A DNA stretch of 64,000 nt from Longimicrobiales bacterium (GCA_951813395.1 OX638356.1:248001-312000), one strand, 5' to 3'. Numbered from the stretch's first letter, positions 52,286-61,110 are shown. Notes: generated by a model from the sequence alone, not told the origin. Translations and numbers: made by a program.

Positions 52286-53844
52286 GGAGTGCCGTCCCCC
52301 GCGCTGAGCATCAGTGCCCCGATTGCCGCGGCGTTATGGTCGTCCCGCTCCACAGGAATCAGACGGCCGCGGACCATGACCGCGATCCGGTCCGCGAGTT
52401 CCAGGACTTCGTCGAGGTCGGCCGAGATCAGCACAACACCCGGCGGGCGGTTGCCCGTGCGCGCAAGCTGGACGATCCGTTCCCGCACCGCCCTCGTCGC
52501 TTTCACGTCCAGCCCGCGCGTGGGCGATTCGGCCACCAGGAGCTCACCGGCGCGCAGGAACTCCCTTCCCGTGACCACCTTCTGCTGATTCCCGCCCGAC
52601 AGTGTGCCGGCGCTGGTGTCCGGCGAGCGGGCCAGCACATCCAGCTCGTCCACGAGCGCAGCCGAGGTCTCCCCGATTCGGGCCCAATCCAGCCACGGAC
52701 CCCGGCGGTACGCTGGCTTCTCGTGAAGAGCAAGGGCCACATTCTCGGTGATTGTGAATTCCTTCACAAGCCCTTCCTCGCCCCGATCCTGCGGGATCCA
52801 CCCGACCTCGTCCGGAAGAGTAGCGGCTCCGGTGTCGGGCTTGAGCGTGCCAGCGAGAACGGCCGCCAGTGCGCGCTGCCCGTTGCCGTCCACGCCGGCG
52901 ATGCCGAAGATCTCGCCTCGGTGCACGGTCATGCTGACATCGCTGAGCGCGGGGGCCTCACCGGCGCCGATCGTCACGTCGGCGAGGATCGCCACGGGGG
53001 TGGAATCGGGCTCCCCGCTGGGCTGCGCACCGCCTCCATCCGCGGTCTGCCCACCCGGCCGCCCACGCTCGCCCTCTCCGCCACCCATCGACCCCACGCC
53101 AGAAACACTCGGCGCTGCCACCGCCCGCCCCACCATGGCCTCCGCAAGCTCGCCGGCCGACAACCCCGCTGCTTCCTCGGTCAGCACGTGCCGCCCCCGC
53201 CTGAGCACGGTGACCCGATCCGCCACCGCGAGCACCTCGTCCAGCTTGTGCGCCACCAGCACGATCGCCGTCCCCGCGGCCGCCACCTCACGGAGCACGG
53301 CGAAAAGACCGTCGACCTCCTGCGGGGCCAGCACGGCGGTGGGCTCGTCGAGCAGGAGCACGCGCGTCTCGCTCATCAGCGCCTTCAGGATCTCCACCCG
53401 CTGGCGCTCGCCGACGCCCAGCGCGGCCACCGGCGCGTCCAGCTCCGCGTCCAGTTTCAGCTCGCTGGCGTGCGCCTCGACCTGGCTGCGATAGCCGGGT
53501 GCGATCATGCCCCGCCGCGTCCACGCCTCCCCGTTGAAGAGGGCGACGTTCTCGAATCCGGTGAACCGGGGCACGAGCGAGAAGTGCTGGTGCACCATCG
53601 CCACCCCCAGGACCCGGGCGTCGCGCGCGCTCCGCAACTCAACGCGCTGCCCCCCGATCTCGACCCGGCCCGCATCCGGGGCCAGAAGCCCGCCGAGAAT
53701 GTTCGCGAGGGTCGTCTTGCCGGCGCCGTTCTCGCCGAGGAGGCCGTGGATCTCACCGGGCGCGAGTTCGAAGTCGACTTTGTCCAGGGCCGTGACGGGC
53801 CCGAAGCGCCTGGTGATGCTGTCGAGTCGCGCGGCGACGGTCAC
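52282..53844 (-). CDS. BMP-type nucleoside ABC transporter dual ATPase
   Basis: The 520-residue product contains two ABC cassettes. The first has Walker A GENGAGKTT near residue 37 and Walker B LLLDEPTAVL near residue 165. The second has the degenerate Walker A GVDGNGQRA near residue 310 and signature LSGGNQQKVV near residue 410, followed by VAESPTRGLDV. Asymmetry between the cassettes is normal for this family (sugar/nucleoside type). A Gly/Ser-rich linker joins the halves. It supplies energy for the permease pair encoded downstream. Confidence 0.92.
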   Translation of the reverse strand: MTVAARLDSITRRFGPVTALDKVDFELAPGEIHGLLGENGAGKTTLANILGGLLAPDAGRVEIGGQRVELRSARDARVLGVAMVHQHFSLVPRFTGFENVALFNGEAWTRRGMIAPGYRSQVEAHASELKLDAELDAPVAALGVGERQRVEILKALMSETRVLLLDEPTAVLAPQEVDGLFAVLREVAAAGTAIVLVAHKLDEVLAVADRVTVLRRGRHVLTEEAAGLSAGELAEAMVGRAVAAPSVSGVGSMGGGEGERGRPGGQTADGGGAQPSGEPDSTPVAILADVTIGAGEAPALSDVSMTVHRGEIFGIAGVDGNGQRALAAVLAGTLKPDTGAATLPDEVGWIPQDRGEEGLVKEFTITENVALALHEKPAYRRGPWLDWARIGETSAALVDELDVLARSPDTSAGTLSGGNQQKVVTGREFLRAGELLVAESPTRGLDVKATRAVRERIVQLARTGNRPPGVVLISADLDEVLELADRIAVMVRGRLIPVERDDHNAAAIGALMLSAGDGTP

Positions 53845-53865
53845 GTGCGGGGCCTTTCCCCCGGG

Positions 53866-54951
53866 TTACGACGGGAGCGGGTCTCCCTGCACGCCGGGAT
53901 CCTCCGGGCCCGCGCCGCCCTCCCCCTCCACGAACTCGATCCGCGGTACCTGCAGCGTCCCCGCGACGATCTCCGCCCGAGCCCTGTCGATGGCGGCCAG
54001 CACATCGTCCGGAATCACCCCCTCCCGGGCCGGATTGAGCACGAAATCCACCGCGCCCGCCGCGATCCCCGAATACAGAACCTCGTCGGACAGGGTCCCC
54101 GCCCCCCACGCTCTCGCCGCCCTCAGGAACATGGCCGGAATGTGGATCACCGCGCTCCCCACGATCACGTCGGGCGCCACGTCGTTCTGGTTGCGGTTCA
54201 TCCCGAACGCCCACGCCTCGCGTCCCCCCTCGCGGGCTTCGCGCACCGCCTGGAAGAAGCCGAAGCTGGCGGCGTCCACGTTGTGGATCAGGACATCGGC
54301 GCCCTGGCGCAACTGCGCGGCGGCGGCCTCCTTGGCCGCGGAAACGTCGTCCCAGTTGCCGATGAAGGTCTCGAGCACCGTCGCGTCCGGGTTCACCGCC
54401 CTCACGCCGGCCTCGAACGCGACAAACGTGCCCTTCGCCGAGGGGATCTCGACGCCGCCCACCATGCCGAGCACGCCGGCGCGGCTCACAGCGGCCGCGG
54501 CCATCCCGGCCAGGTAGGTCGCCTCGTTCAGGTGGAAAATGAGCGGCACCACGTTGGCCGACGGGCGCGATCCCGACGAGATCACGAACGTCACATCCGG
54601 ATACTGTTCAGCGGCCCGGCTGGCAGCGTCCTGGTATTCGAACCCGTGCCCGAAGATCAGCCCGTAGCCGGCCTCGGCGTAGGATATGAAGGCCTCGTCG
54701 AACTCGGCGGGGGTCCGCGTCTGCTGGTGGGAAATGCGGAACCCCAGCGAGTCGCCGATCCATCGCAGGCCCTCGTAGGCGCCGGCGTGCCAGCCGGCGT
54801 CGCTGACGGGTCCCGAAGTGAGCAGGGCGACCGAGCGTGTGGCGGTGACGCTCGCCGCGTCAGGCGCGCCCGCGTCCGACGAGTCGCCGCCGCAGGCCTG
54901 TAGCGCCGAAAGCGCGACGAACAGGAGGGCGGTGGTGGGGTACAGCTTCAT
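53866..54951 (-). CDS. bmpA: BMP-family nucleoside-binding lipoprotein
   Basis: The 361-residue product has a short signal ending in the lipobox LQAC (C20) and then the BMP fold. Segments SDAGWHAGAYEGLRW, FGHGFEYQDAASRAAEQYPDV and VFVISSG-like VTFVISSGSRP, followed by AGMAAAAVSRAG, are characteristic. It is the substrate-capturing component of the importer whose ATPase and permeases follow on the same strand. It likely binds purine nucleosides, as in related systems. The next gene upstream, an NSS symporter, is divergent across 141 bases. Confidence 0.9.
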   Translation of the reverse strand: MKLYPTTALLFVALSALQACGGDSSDAGAPDAASVTATRSVALLTSGPVSDAGWHAGAYEGLRWIGDSLGFRISHQQTRTPAEFDEAFISYAEAGYGLIFGHGFEYQDAASRAAEQYPDVTFVISSGSRPSANVVPLIFHLNEATYLAGMAAAAVSRAGVLGMVGGVEIPSAKGTFVAFEAGVRAVNPDATVLETFIGNWDDVSAAKEAAAAQLRQGADVLIHNVDAASFGFFQAVREAREGGREAWAFGMNRNQNDVAPDVIVGSAVIHIPAMFLRAARAWGAGTLSDEVLYSGIAAGAVDFVLNPAREGVIPDDVLAAIDRARAEIVAGTLQVPRIEFVEGEGGAGPEDPGVQGDPLPS

Positions 54952-55047
54952 GTCGGTCTCGCGGGTCCGGGGTCGATCGCGGGCCGAAAAAACCGTGGTC
55001 TGGTGGCCCGTCGTGGACAGACGGTAAGATAATAGGCGGTTTCCCTC

Positions 55048-55063
55048 ACGGGATGTTTCCCGT
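55048..55063. promoter_or_regulatory. Inverted repeat ahead of the NSS symporter gene
   Basis: ACGGGA-TGTT-TCCCGT is a perfect 6-base inverted repeat located 30 bases upstream of the symporter ATG and within the divergent intergenic region with bmpA. It could be an operator or a leader hairpin. A plausible -10 (TAAGAT) lies just before it. Confidence 0.4.
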
Positions 55064-55092
55064 TACTGCCCACCCCCCAATCGGAAAGCCTC

Positions 55093-56517
55093 ATGAGCCA
55101 ACCCCGCGACCATTGGAGTTCCAACACAGGCCTCGTGCTTGCCGCCACCGGCAGCGCGATCGGCCTCGGCAACCTCTGGAAGTTCCCCTTCATCACCTGG
55201 GAGAACAACGGGGGAGCGTTCGTCCTCGTCTACCTGATCTGCATCGCGGCGGTCGGCCTGCCGATCATGATGGCCGAGCTGCTGATCGGGCGACGGAGCC
55301 AGAAGAGCGCGGTTGGGGCGCTGAAGGATGCCGTCGCGTCCAAGTGGCCCGCCGGCCGCAAGCTCGGAGCGTTGGCCGGAGGATGGGGCGTGCTGGCGGG
55401 CTTCATCCTGCTCAGCTACTACACGGTCATCGCGGGGTGGTCGCTCTACTACTTCACCAAGTCGCTATCATGGACTTTTGGCGGCTACCCTGTGGGAATG
55501 TTGCCGGGGGACCTCTTCAACGGGCAGGCGCTCAACACCGGCCTGCAGTTGCTGCTGTCGCTCGGGTTCAGCCTCGGGACGATCGCCGTGGTCTATTTCG
55601 GCGTGAGCAAAGGGATCGAGAAGATCGCCCGTATCTTCCTGCCGATCCTGTTCGGCATCCTGCTGCTGATGCTCGTCAGCGCGCTTGGCATGAGCGGTTC
55701 CGCCGAGGCCCTGGGCTTCATCTTCCGCCCCAACTTCAGCGAACTGGGGATGGAGGGGATCCTGGAGGCGCTCGGTCACTCCTTCTTCACGCTTTCGCTC
55801 GGCATGGGGGCCATGATCACCTATGGCTCCTACATCTCCCGCAAACACTCGGTCGTAAAGGCGTCGGGGGCGATCGTGGCGCTGGACACCATCATCGCAC
55901 TGGTCGCCACCGTGATCATGTTCTCGGTCATCTTCTCGGTGGCGGGGATGCGCGAAGAGATCAGCGGGTCCACGGTCGGAATGCTCTTCATCTCGCTGCC
56001 CGAGCTGTTCTACACCGAGGTACCCTTCGGCGTCGTGCTCGGGCCGCTCTTCTACGTGCTCGTCGCCCTGGCCGCGCTGACCTCAACGATCTCCCTGCTG
56101 GAGGTGGTGTCCGCGTACCTGATTGACGAGCGTGGGCTGACTCGGCATAAGGCGACCATCGGTGCCGGAGCTGCGATCTTCGTGTTCACCACCTTTGCGG
56201 TCCTGTCGATTCCCGGACTTCTGGGAGTCTCCGCCGAAGGCCTCCTGTCCACCATGGAGATCTTCGACGGCAAGATCGGCTGGTTCGCGACCGCCGACCA
56301 CTTCGTTTCCAACTGGATGCTCCCGACCGGCGGCTTCTTCATCACGCTGGCGGCGGGGTGGTTCATGACCCGTGAGGCGACGAAGAGCGAGCTGATGGAC
56401 GGCACTGAACCGCGTTGGTTCAAGTACGGCGCGTGGCGCTTCTTCATCCGCTGGGTGGCACCGATCGCCGTTGCGGCGATCATCGTCTTCGTGATCCGCG
56501 GGGTGGACTTCAGTTGA
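55093..56517 (+). CDS. Sodium-dependent NSS-family symporter
   Basis: The 474-residue product has about eleven to twelve membrane helices and the NSS first-helix motif ATGSAIGLGNLWKFPF at residues 16-31, which binds sodium and substrate. Members take up amino acids or related compounds with sodium. The substrate is not determinable here. A GGAAAG tract 6 bases upstream supports the ATG at 55093. Its stop overlaps the TTG start of the dehydratase gene. No large extracellular loop is present, as expected for the bacterial forms. Confidence 0.9.
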   Translation: MSQPRDHWSSNTGLVLAATGSAIGLGNLWKFPFITWENNGGAFVLVYLICIAAVGLPIMMAELLIGRRSQKSAVGALKDAVASKWPAGRKLGALAGGWGVLAGFILLSYYTVIAGWSLYYFTKSLSWTFGGYPVGMLPGDLFNGQALNTGLQLLLSLGFSLGTIAVVYFGVSKGIEKIARIFLPILFGILLLMLVSALGMSGSAEALGFIFRPNFSELGMEGILEALGHSFFTLSLGMGAMITYGSYISRKHSVVKASGAIVALDTIIALVATVIMFSVIFSVAGMREEISGSTVGMLFISLPELFYTEVPFGVVLGPLFYVLVALAALTSTISLLEVVSAYLIDERGLTRHKATIGAGAAIFVFTTFAVLSIPGLLGVSAEGLLSTMEIFDGKIGWFATADHFVSNWMLPTGGFFITLAAGWFMTREATKSELMDGTEPRWFKYGAWRFFIRWVAPIAVAAIIVFVIRGVDFS

Positions 56518-58610
56518 CGGGACAGCAGGTCCGCAAACGCCCGCCGGAGATCTCCTTCGGCGGGCGTGTCCTCTTCCTGGTGGACAATGCCGACCTGATC
56601 CGGCGGCAGCTCCACGAGGGCCTCGACCTCGACCTCACGCCCGAGCTCAAGGCCCGGCTCCGCCACCAGATCAGCACCGACGAGATCACCCCCGCCTACA
56701 TCTGCTTTTTCTACGACGAGACCCTGGGCGAATTCCCGTACCTGGGGCTGGAGGCCGCGAGCGGAAGCGGCGCCACCGAGGCCCCGATCGAACGCGGAAG
56801 CGTCAAGGACGCCGGATTCATCTGCTCGGTCGCCGGCAAGCGCCGCGGCAAGGGATCCAGCCGCGAGCAGAGCCCCTACGCCGAGCTGATGGCCGGGATC
56901 AAGGTCGTCGTCAGCGAGAGCATCGAGCGCATCTACAACGAGAACTGCCAGAACCTGGGCATCCTCACCACGACCGACTTCGGCCTCATCGAGCGCATCC
57001 GCTCCGGCGAGCCGATCCCGCTCACCGAGTTCACGGCCGGCACCGACGAGATCACCCGGCAGATCATCGAGTACGGCGGCCTGTTCGAGTTCAACATGGC
57101 GAGGCTGGGCGGCCAGGTGACGCTCCCGGCACCGCGCGCGCTCGGCGACCCTCCCGCAGGCGACGCGGCCTCGCGCCCCATGACCCTCGGCGAGAAGATC
57201 TTCGCCAGCAAATGGGTCGTTGACGCGGCCTCCGACCAGGTCGGCACCACACACGCCGAACCCGGCGAGGCGGGCTTCTTCCGCGCCGACGTCCGCTTCT
57301 CCCACGAGTACGTGACCCCGATGGCGGCCATCTTCTTCGAGCAGAAGCTGGGCGCCGACGCGAAGGTTCTCGATCCCGACTCGATCCTCTTCTTCCGCGA
57401 CCACCTGACCTTCCTGCACAAGGTGATGAGCCAGGAGCGGATCGAGCAGGGCCTGCTCGAAGTCGCCAACCAGCTCGAGGTCAAGCAGCGCGAGTTCTCG
57501 GAAAAACAGGGCATCCGCCTCTACGGCGAGCAGCAGGGCCACGTCATGGGCTCCGAGGCAATCTGCCACTCCAAGATCCTCGAGGACTACGCCGAGCCGG
57601 GCATGCTCGTGATCGGCACGGATTCCCACACGCCCCACGCGGGTGCGGTCGGCGCCCTGGCCTTCGGGGTCGGCACCACGGCGATCTTCAATTCGTGGAT
57701 CACGAAGGACGTGCGCGCGCGCATTCCGCCGTCGTTCAAGGTGGTGGTGGGCGGCACGCTCCCCGCCAACGCGACCGCCAAGGACCTCATGCTCGAGATC
57801 CTGCGCCACCCCTACGTGCGCGACGGCCACGCGATAGGCCAGATCATCGAGTATGCGGGCCCGGTCGTGGAAGGGCTGTCTGTGGACGAAAGAGCGACCA
57901 TGACCAACATGGCCGCCGAAGTGGGCGCGTTCACGGGTCTGGTTGCGGCCGACGAGAGGACGGTCGAGTTCCTCGTGCGGGAGCGCGGCATGCCCGTGGC
58001 CCGTGCGCGAGCGCTGGTCGAAGGTGTGCACAGCGACCCCGGCGCCGAATACGTCAAGGTCATCGAGATCGACGCCTCGCGCCTGCGCCCCATGGTCGCG
58101 CTGCCCGGCGATCCCGGAAACGGCCTCTACATCGACGAGCTCGCCGACGCCGTCCCCATCGAGATCGCGTACGCCGGATCGTGCACGGCCGGCAAGAAGG
58201 AAGACATGGACATGTACGCGCGTGTCTTCCGCGAGGCCCGCGACCGGTGGGGCCTCGGCGTCCACCCCGGCGTGAAGTGCTACATCCAGTGCGGCTCGAC
58301 CGACGTCCGGGAATACGCGCGCGAGCAGGGGTACCTGGACCTGTTCCACGAGATCGGCGCCGAGTTCATCGAGCCGGGATGCGGCGCGTGCATCGCGGCA
58401 GGGCCGGGCGTCACCCGCTCGGCCGAGCAGGTGTCGGTGTCGTCCCAGAACCGCAACTTCCCGGGCCGCTCGGGACCGGGCCAGCTGTACCTGGTGTCGC
58501 CCTACTCGGTGGCCGCGTCGGCGGTGGCTGGCAGGGTGGCGGCGTGGGAGCCCGGAGCGCGGGTGGAAAGGGTGGAAGCGGGGACGCCGAGGGTGCCGGT
58601 GCTGGCGTAG
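56514..58610 (+). CDS. Fused swivel-first aconitase-family hydro-lyase (LeuD-LeuC order)
   Basis: The 698-residue product (TTG start at 56514 overlapping the symporter stop) joins two normally separate parts in reversed order. An N-terminal swivel domain contains STDEITPAY near residue 54 and KGSSREQSP at 113-121 as in LeuD. It is followed from about residue 220 by the large iron-sulfur domain. The latter has GTDSHTPHAGAVGAL, and cluster cysteines C557 (GSCTAGKK) and C623/C626 (GCGAC). It should hydrate or dehydrate a malate- or citrate-type acid; whether isopropylmalate, homoaconitate or another is open. Confidence 0.85.
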   Translation: MTGQQVRKRPPEISFGGRVLFLVDNADLIRRQLHEGLDLDLTPELKARLRHQISTDEITPAYICFFYDETLGEFPYLGLEAASGSGATEAPIERGSVKDAGFICSVAGKRRGKGSSREQSPYAELMAGIKVVVSESIERIYNENCQNLGILTTTDFGLIERIRSGEPIPLTEFTAGTDEITRQIIEYGGLFEFNMARLGGQVTLPAPRALGDPPAGDAASRPMTLGEKIFASKWVVDAASDQVGTTHAEPGEAGFFRADVRFSHEYVTPMAAIFFEQKLGADAKVLDPDSILFFRDHLTFLHKVMSQERIEQGLLEVANQLEVKQREFSEKQGIRLYGEQQGHVMGSEAICHSKILEDYAEPGMLVIGTDSHTPHAGAVGALAFGVGTTAIFNSWITKDVRARIPPSFKVVVGGTLPANATAKDLMLEILRHPYVRDGHAIGQIIEYAGPVVEGLSVDERATMTNMAAEVGAFTGLVAADERTVEFLVRERGMPVARARALVEGVHSDPGAEYVKVIEIDASRLRPMVALPGDPGNGLYIDELADAVPIEIAYAGSCTAGKKEDMDMYARVFREARDRWGLGVHPGVKCYIQCGSTDVREYAREQGYLDLFHEIGAEFIEPGCGACIAAGPGVTRSAEQVSVSSQNRNFPGRSGPGQLYLVSPYSVAASAVAGRVAAWEPGARVERVEAGTPRVPVLA

Positions 58611-58644
58611 GGGGGCAACAGCTCGTCGGCTGCCGTTCCGTCGC

Positions 58645-58716
58645 TGTCGCCGTGCGGCGACATTCGGCTCTTGGCGTCGTTCGCCGACATTGTTGATTTG
58701 TCGCCGCTCGCCTACA
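58645..58716. promoter_or_regulatory. Three-copy operator array upstream of hipB
   Basis: Three 18-base elements recur with an exact 27-base period: 58645-58662 (TGTCGCCGTGCGGCGACA, a perfect 7+4+7 palindrome), 58672-58689 and 58699-58716 (imperfect). Each is followed by TT, giving CATT at 27-base steps. The last ends 44 bases before the hipB start, so they are good candidates for HipB operators. Confidence 0.6.
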
Positions 58717-58760
58717 TTAGCTGACGCAGGCGAGCATACCCATCGGGCCGAGGATCACCC

Positions 58761-59057
58761 TTGAGAGTCAACACGCCAGTCGACTTCGGCCTCTTGATCC
58801 GCCAGGCGAGAAAAGCGCGGGGCATGACCCAGCAGCAACTGGCGCGGTCGGCCGCGGTCGGCCGCCAGTGGATCGTGGAGATCGAGGCAGGAAAGCGGCG
58901 AGCCGAGCTTGGCAAGGTAATGCAGACCCTGGCCGCGCTGGACCTGACGCTGTCGATACGCGGGGAGGGGATACCAGAGACGCGCAAATCCGAAGTTCCG
59001 ATTGAAGCCATTGATCTCCAGGCAGTTCTGGATGCTCACCGGCGCACATCGCGGTGA
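58761..59057 (+). CDS. hipB: HipB-like antitoxin (XRE helix-turn-helix)
   Basis: The 98-residue product contains an XRE-type DNA-binding domain with RGMTQQQLARSAAVGRQWIVEIEAGKRR around residues 20-47 and a short helical C-terminal tail. Start is TTG at 58761 with a GAGGAT tract nearby. HipB binds operators upstream of its own operon and holds HipA inactive. Its stop overlaps the hipA GTG start (GTGA), and three palindromic operator-like elements precede it. The neighbouring hipA is interrupted, so HipB may be an orphan regulator in this genome. Confidence 0.82.
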   Translation: MRVNTPVDFGLLIRQARKARGMTQQQLARSAAVGRQWIVEIEAGKRRAELGKVMQTLAALDLTLSIRGEGIPETRKSEVPIEAIDLQAVLDAHRRTSR

Positions 59058-60370
59058 ACGAGTACCTGATCGCATTGGCAGGTGGCCGCAAGGTCGGAAA
59101 GATCGGGCGGGACGCCAGAGGGCGGCTCAGCTTCGAATACGACGATGCATGGAGCCTGGAAGACGCGGCGTTTCCGCTTTCCCTCTCGATGCCGCTGACT
59201 GTCCGCGACCACGGTCATGACAGAATCGAACCATGGCTCTGGGGGCTCCTCCCGGACAACGAGAACGTCCTGGCACGCTGGGCTCGGCAGTTCCAGGTGT
59301 CGGCACGTAGTGCTTTCTCACTGCTGAAAGCCACCGGGGAAGATTGTCCGGGCGCCGTGCAATTCGTGAGGCCGGATCGCGTTACCGAACTGCTGGCCTC
59401 CCGGACCGTTGGGGTGTCCGCGTCCGACGCGGTGCCGGAGTCCCGCGAAGTCGCCTGGCTGACCACCGCCGAGGTCGAGGCGCGGCTGCGCACCCTGCGG
59501 CACGACAACAGTGCTTGGCGCCTGGCGGAGGATGTGGGACAATTCAGCCTCGCCGGGGCACAGTCGAAGACTGCCCTTCTGCTGGAGGACGGTCGCTGGG
59601 GCGTTCCTCATGGCGCGACACCTACGACCCACATCCTCAAGCCACCGATTCCCGGCTTCGCAGGACACTGCGAGAACGAGCACCTCTGTCTGCAGCTTGC
59701 GGACGCCCTGGGTATTCCCGCCGCATATTCCCGCGTGAACAGTTTCGGGCAGGAGGCTGCGATCGTCGTCGAGCGGTACGATCGGATCGCCGTGGCGGGA
59801 CGATTGGTACGGTTGCATCAGGAAGACCTCTGCTAGGCCCTGGCGCGGAGCCCATTGAACAAGTACGAGAGCGATGGCGGGCCGGGTTGCCGGGACATCG
59901 CGAGCGCCATTCAGTCCTATAGCACCCGTCCGGGCAAAGATGTTCGCACCTTCGTAGAGGCGATCGCGCTGAACTGGGTCATCGGCGGCACCGACGCTCA
60001 CGCCAGAAACTTTTCACTATTGATCGGCACCGGCGGAAACGCCAGGCTCGCCCCGCTCTACGACCTGGCCAGCGCCATGCCCTATCCCGGCCAATACGCA
60101 CCCAGGCTCAAGCTGGCCATGAAGATCGGCGGTGAGTCGCGGCTCGGATACATCCAGGTGAGGCACTGGGAGCGGTTCGCTGCCCAGGTGGGGCTGCCGC
60201 CGGATGAGGTGCTCGGGATCTGCAAGTCCGTGGCCGCCGAGACGCCTGACCGTTTTGCCGATGTCGTGGCGGCCGCCCGGTCGGAAGGACTGGATCACCC
60301 GATCGTCGAAGGACTCAAGGAGAACATCGCGAGTCACGCGAGCGCATGCCTGGACAGGCTTCAACGGTGA
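59054..60370 (+). pseudogene. hipA: HipA-type serine/threonine kinase toxin interrupted by an amber codon
   Basis: The reading frame encodes a complete HipA if codon 261 (TAG at 59834-59836) is read through; the total would be 438 residues, matching the about 440-residue E. coli HipA. At this point related HipA proteins read HQEDLCQAL, so a CAG-to-TAG change is likely. Upstream residues include the P-loop-like SLAGAQSKTALLL (with the Ser autophosphorylation site) and CENEHLCLQLADAL. Downstream the frame continues KYESDGGPG and GGTDAHARNFSLL with catalytic Asp. Without suppression only the first 260 residues are made; a TTG restart at 59855 is possible. The two parts are otherwise undamaged, so the lesion looks recent. 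Confidence 0.86.
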
Positions 60371-60380
60371 AGTGCCGGAA

Positions 60381-60453
60381 TGGTCGCTGCTGGACTCGAA
60401 CCAGCGACCCCTACGATGTGAACGTAGTGCTCTACCGACTGAGCTAAGCGACC
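60381..60453 (-). tRNA. tRNA-Val (anticodon CAC)
   Basis: The minus strand folds into a full cloverleaf of 73 nt: acceptor stem GGTCGCT/AGCGACC, D arm GCTC-AGTCGGTA-GAGC, anticodon stem CTACG/CGTAG with loop TTCACAT (anticodon CAC), and T arm GCTGG-TTCGAGT-CCAGC. The discriminator base is A and CCA is not encoded. It ends 10 bases past the hipA end on the opposite strand and is 5 bases downstream of tRNA-Glu. Confidence 0.95.
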
Positions 60454-60458
60454 TTGAG

Positions 60459-60531
60459 TACCCCCACGGGGAATCGAACCCCGGTCTCCTGGCTGAGAAC
60501 CAGGTATCCTAGTCCACTAGACGATGGGGGC
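60459..60531 (-). tRNA. tRNA-Glu (anticodon CTC)
   Basis: The minus strand gives a 73-nt cloverleaf: acceptor stem GCCCCCA/TGGGGGT, anticodon stem CCTGG/CCAGG with loop TTCTCAG (anticodon CTC), and T arm CGGGG-TTCGATT-CCCCG. The discriminator is A and CCA is not encoded. It is the first of a tandem tRNA pair with tRNA-Val. Confidence 0.95.
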
Positions 60532-60584
60532 GTCCGTGCCCGCGTCCAGCGAGTCGTGCATGACGCCGGAGGCGAGGGGCAGAT

Positions 60585-60613
60585 AACCTAAAGCGAACTG
60601 GCGGACGGCTCAA
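60585..60613 (-). promoter_or_regulatory. Candidate promoter for the tRNA-Glu/tRNA-Val pair
   Basis: On the minus strand, TTGAGC (60613-60608), a 17-base spacer and TAGGTT (60590-60585) precede tRNA-Glu by about 54 bases. The spacing is ideal and the boxes are moderate matches. Confidence 0.42.
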
Positions 60614-60693
60614 GTACGAGAACGCGCGGCATTGTCCAACTTGCGCCACTGAGGTCCACCGTGACCGAGAGTGGCGTCGCGTCTCTGCCGCCA

Positions 60694-61110
60694 TTAGTCC
60701 TCGAACGGATTCAAGAGCGGCACCCCCAGCGCGCGAAAGTCACGGACGTTACGAGTCACCACCGTCAGCCGGTGGACTGCGGCCGTCGCGGCGATCATCG
60801 CATCCTCCAGGATGGTCCGCGACCGACGCCGCTTGACCCGCGCCCATTCCTTAAACGCCGCCGCATCCATGGGCAACACGCCGTAGGAATCGATCACCTG
60901 CTCCAGCCAGGCCTCCAGTTCCTGTGCCTTGACAGGATTCTGTTCACGCACGTTCTCGATTCCGGACTGGATCTCGCCCACGGTGACGGCGGACAGAAAG
61001 AGCTGATCGGACGGTACCCCGGCAATCCATCTCAACACCGACGAGTGCGGCCGCGGTCGGCGGAGCTCCGACACGACGTTGGTGTCCAGCAGGTACACGC
61101 GGCTACTCAA
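60694..61110 (-). CDS. vapC: VapC/FitB-like PIN-domain ribonuclease toxin
   Basis: The 138-residue product has the four PIN acidic positions D9 (YLLDTNVVSE), E46 (TVGEIQSG), D103 (LEDAMIAA) and D124 (NVRDF). Such toxins cut RNA, often tRNA or rRNA. It overlaps the antitoxin gene upstream by 8 bases, the usual type II order with antitoxin first. The length matches the FitB/VapC group. Nothing looks damaged. Confidence 0.9.
   Translation of the reverse strand: MSSRVYLLDTNVVSELRRPRPHSSVLRWIAGVPSDQLFLSAVTVGEIQSGIENVREQNPVKAQELEAWLEQVIDSYGVLPMDAAAFKEWARVKRRRSRTILEDAMIAATAAVHRLTVVTRNVRDFRALGVPLLNPFED

Noticed and set aside
56052-58349. A 765-codon open frame on the minus strand opposite the symporter and dehydratase genes
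   Set aside because: It is a complementary-strand shadow of well-supported genes; the composition is low-complexity Val/Asp/Glu/Ala without family motifs.
59054-60370. A natural HipBST-type three-gene toxin system
   Set aside because: In HipBST the split is after the small N-terminal subdomain; here the break is at residue 260 of a full-length HipA, by a single stop codon in one frame.
60204-60512. A 102-codon open frame through hipA and the tRNA genes
   Set aside because: Its C-terminal half is the reverse complement of two tRNA genes, a known source of false proteins.
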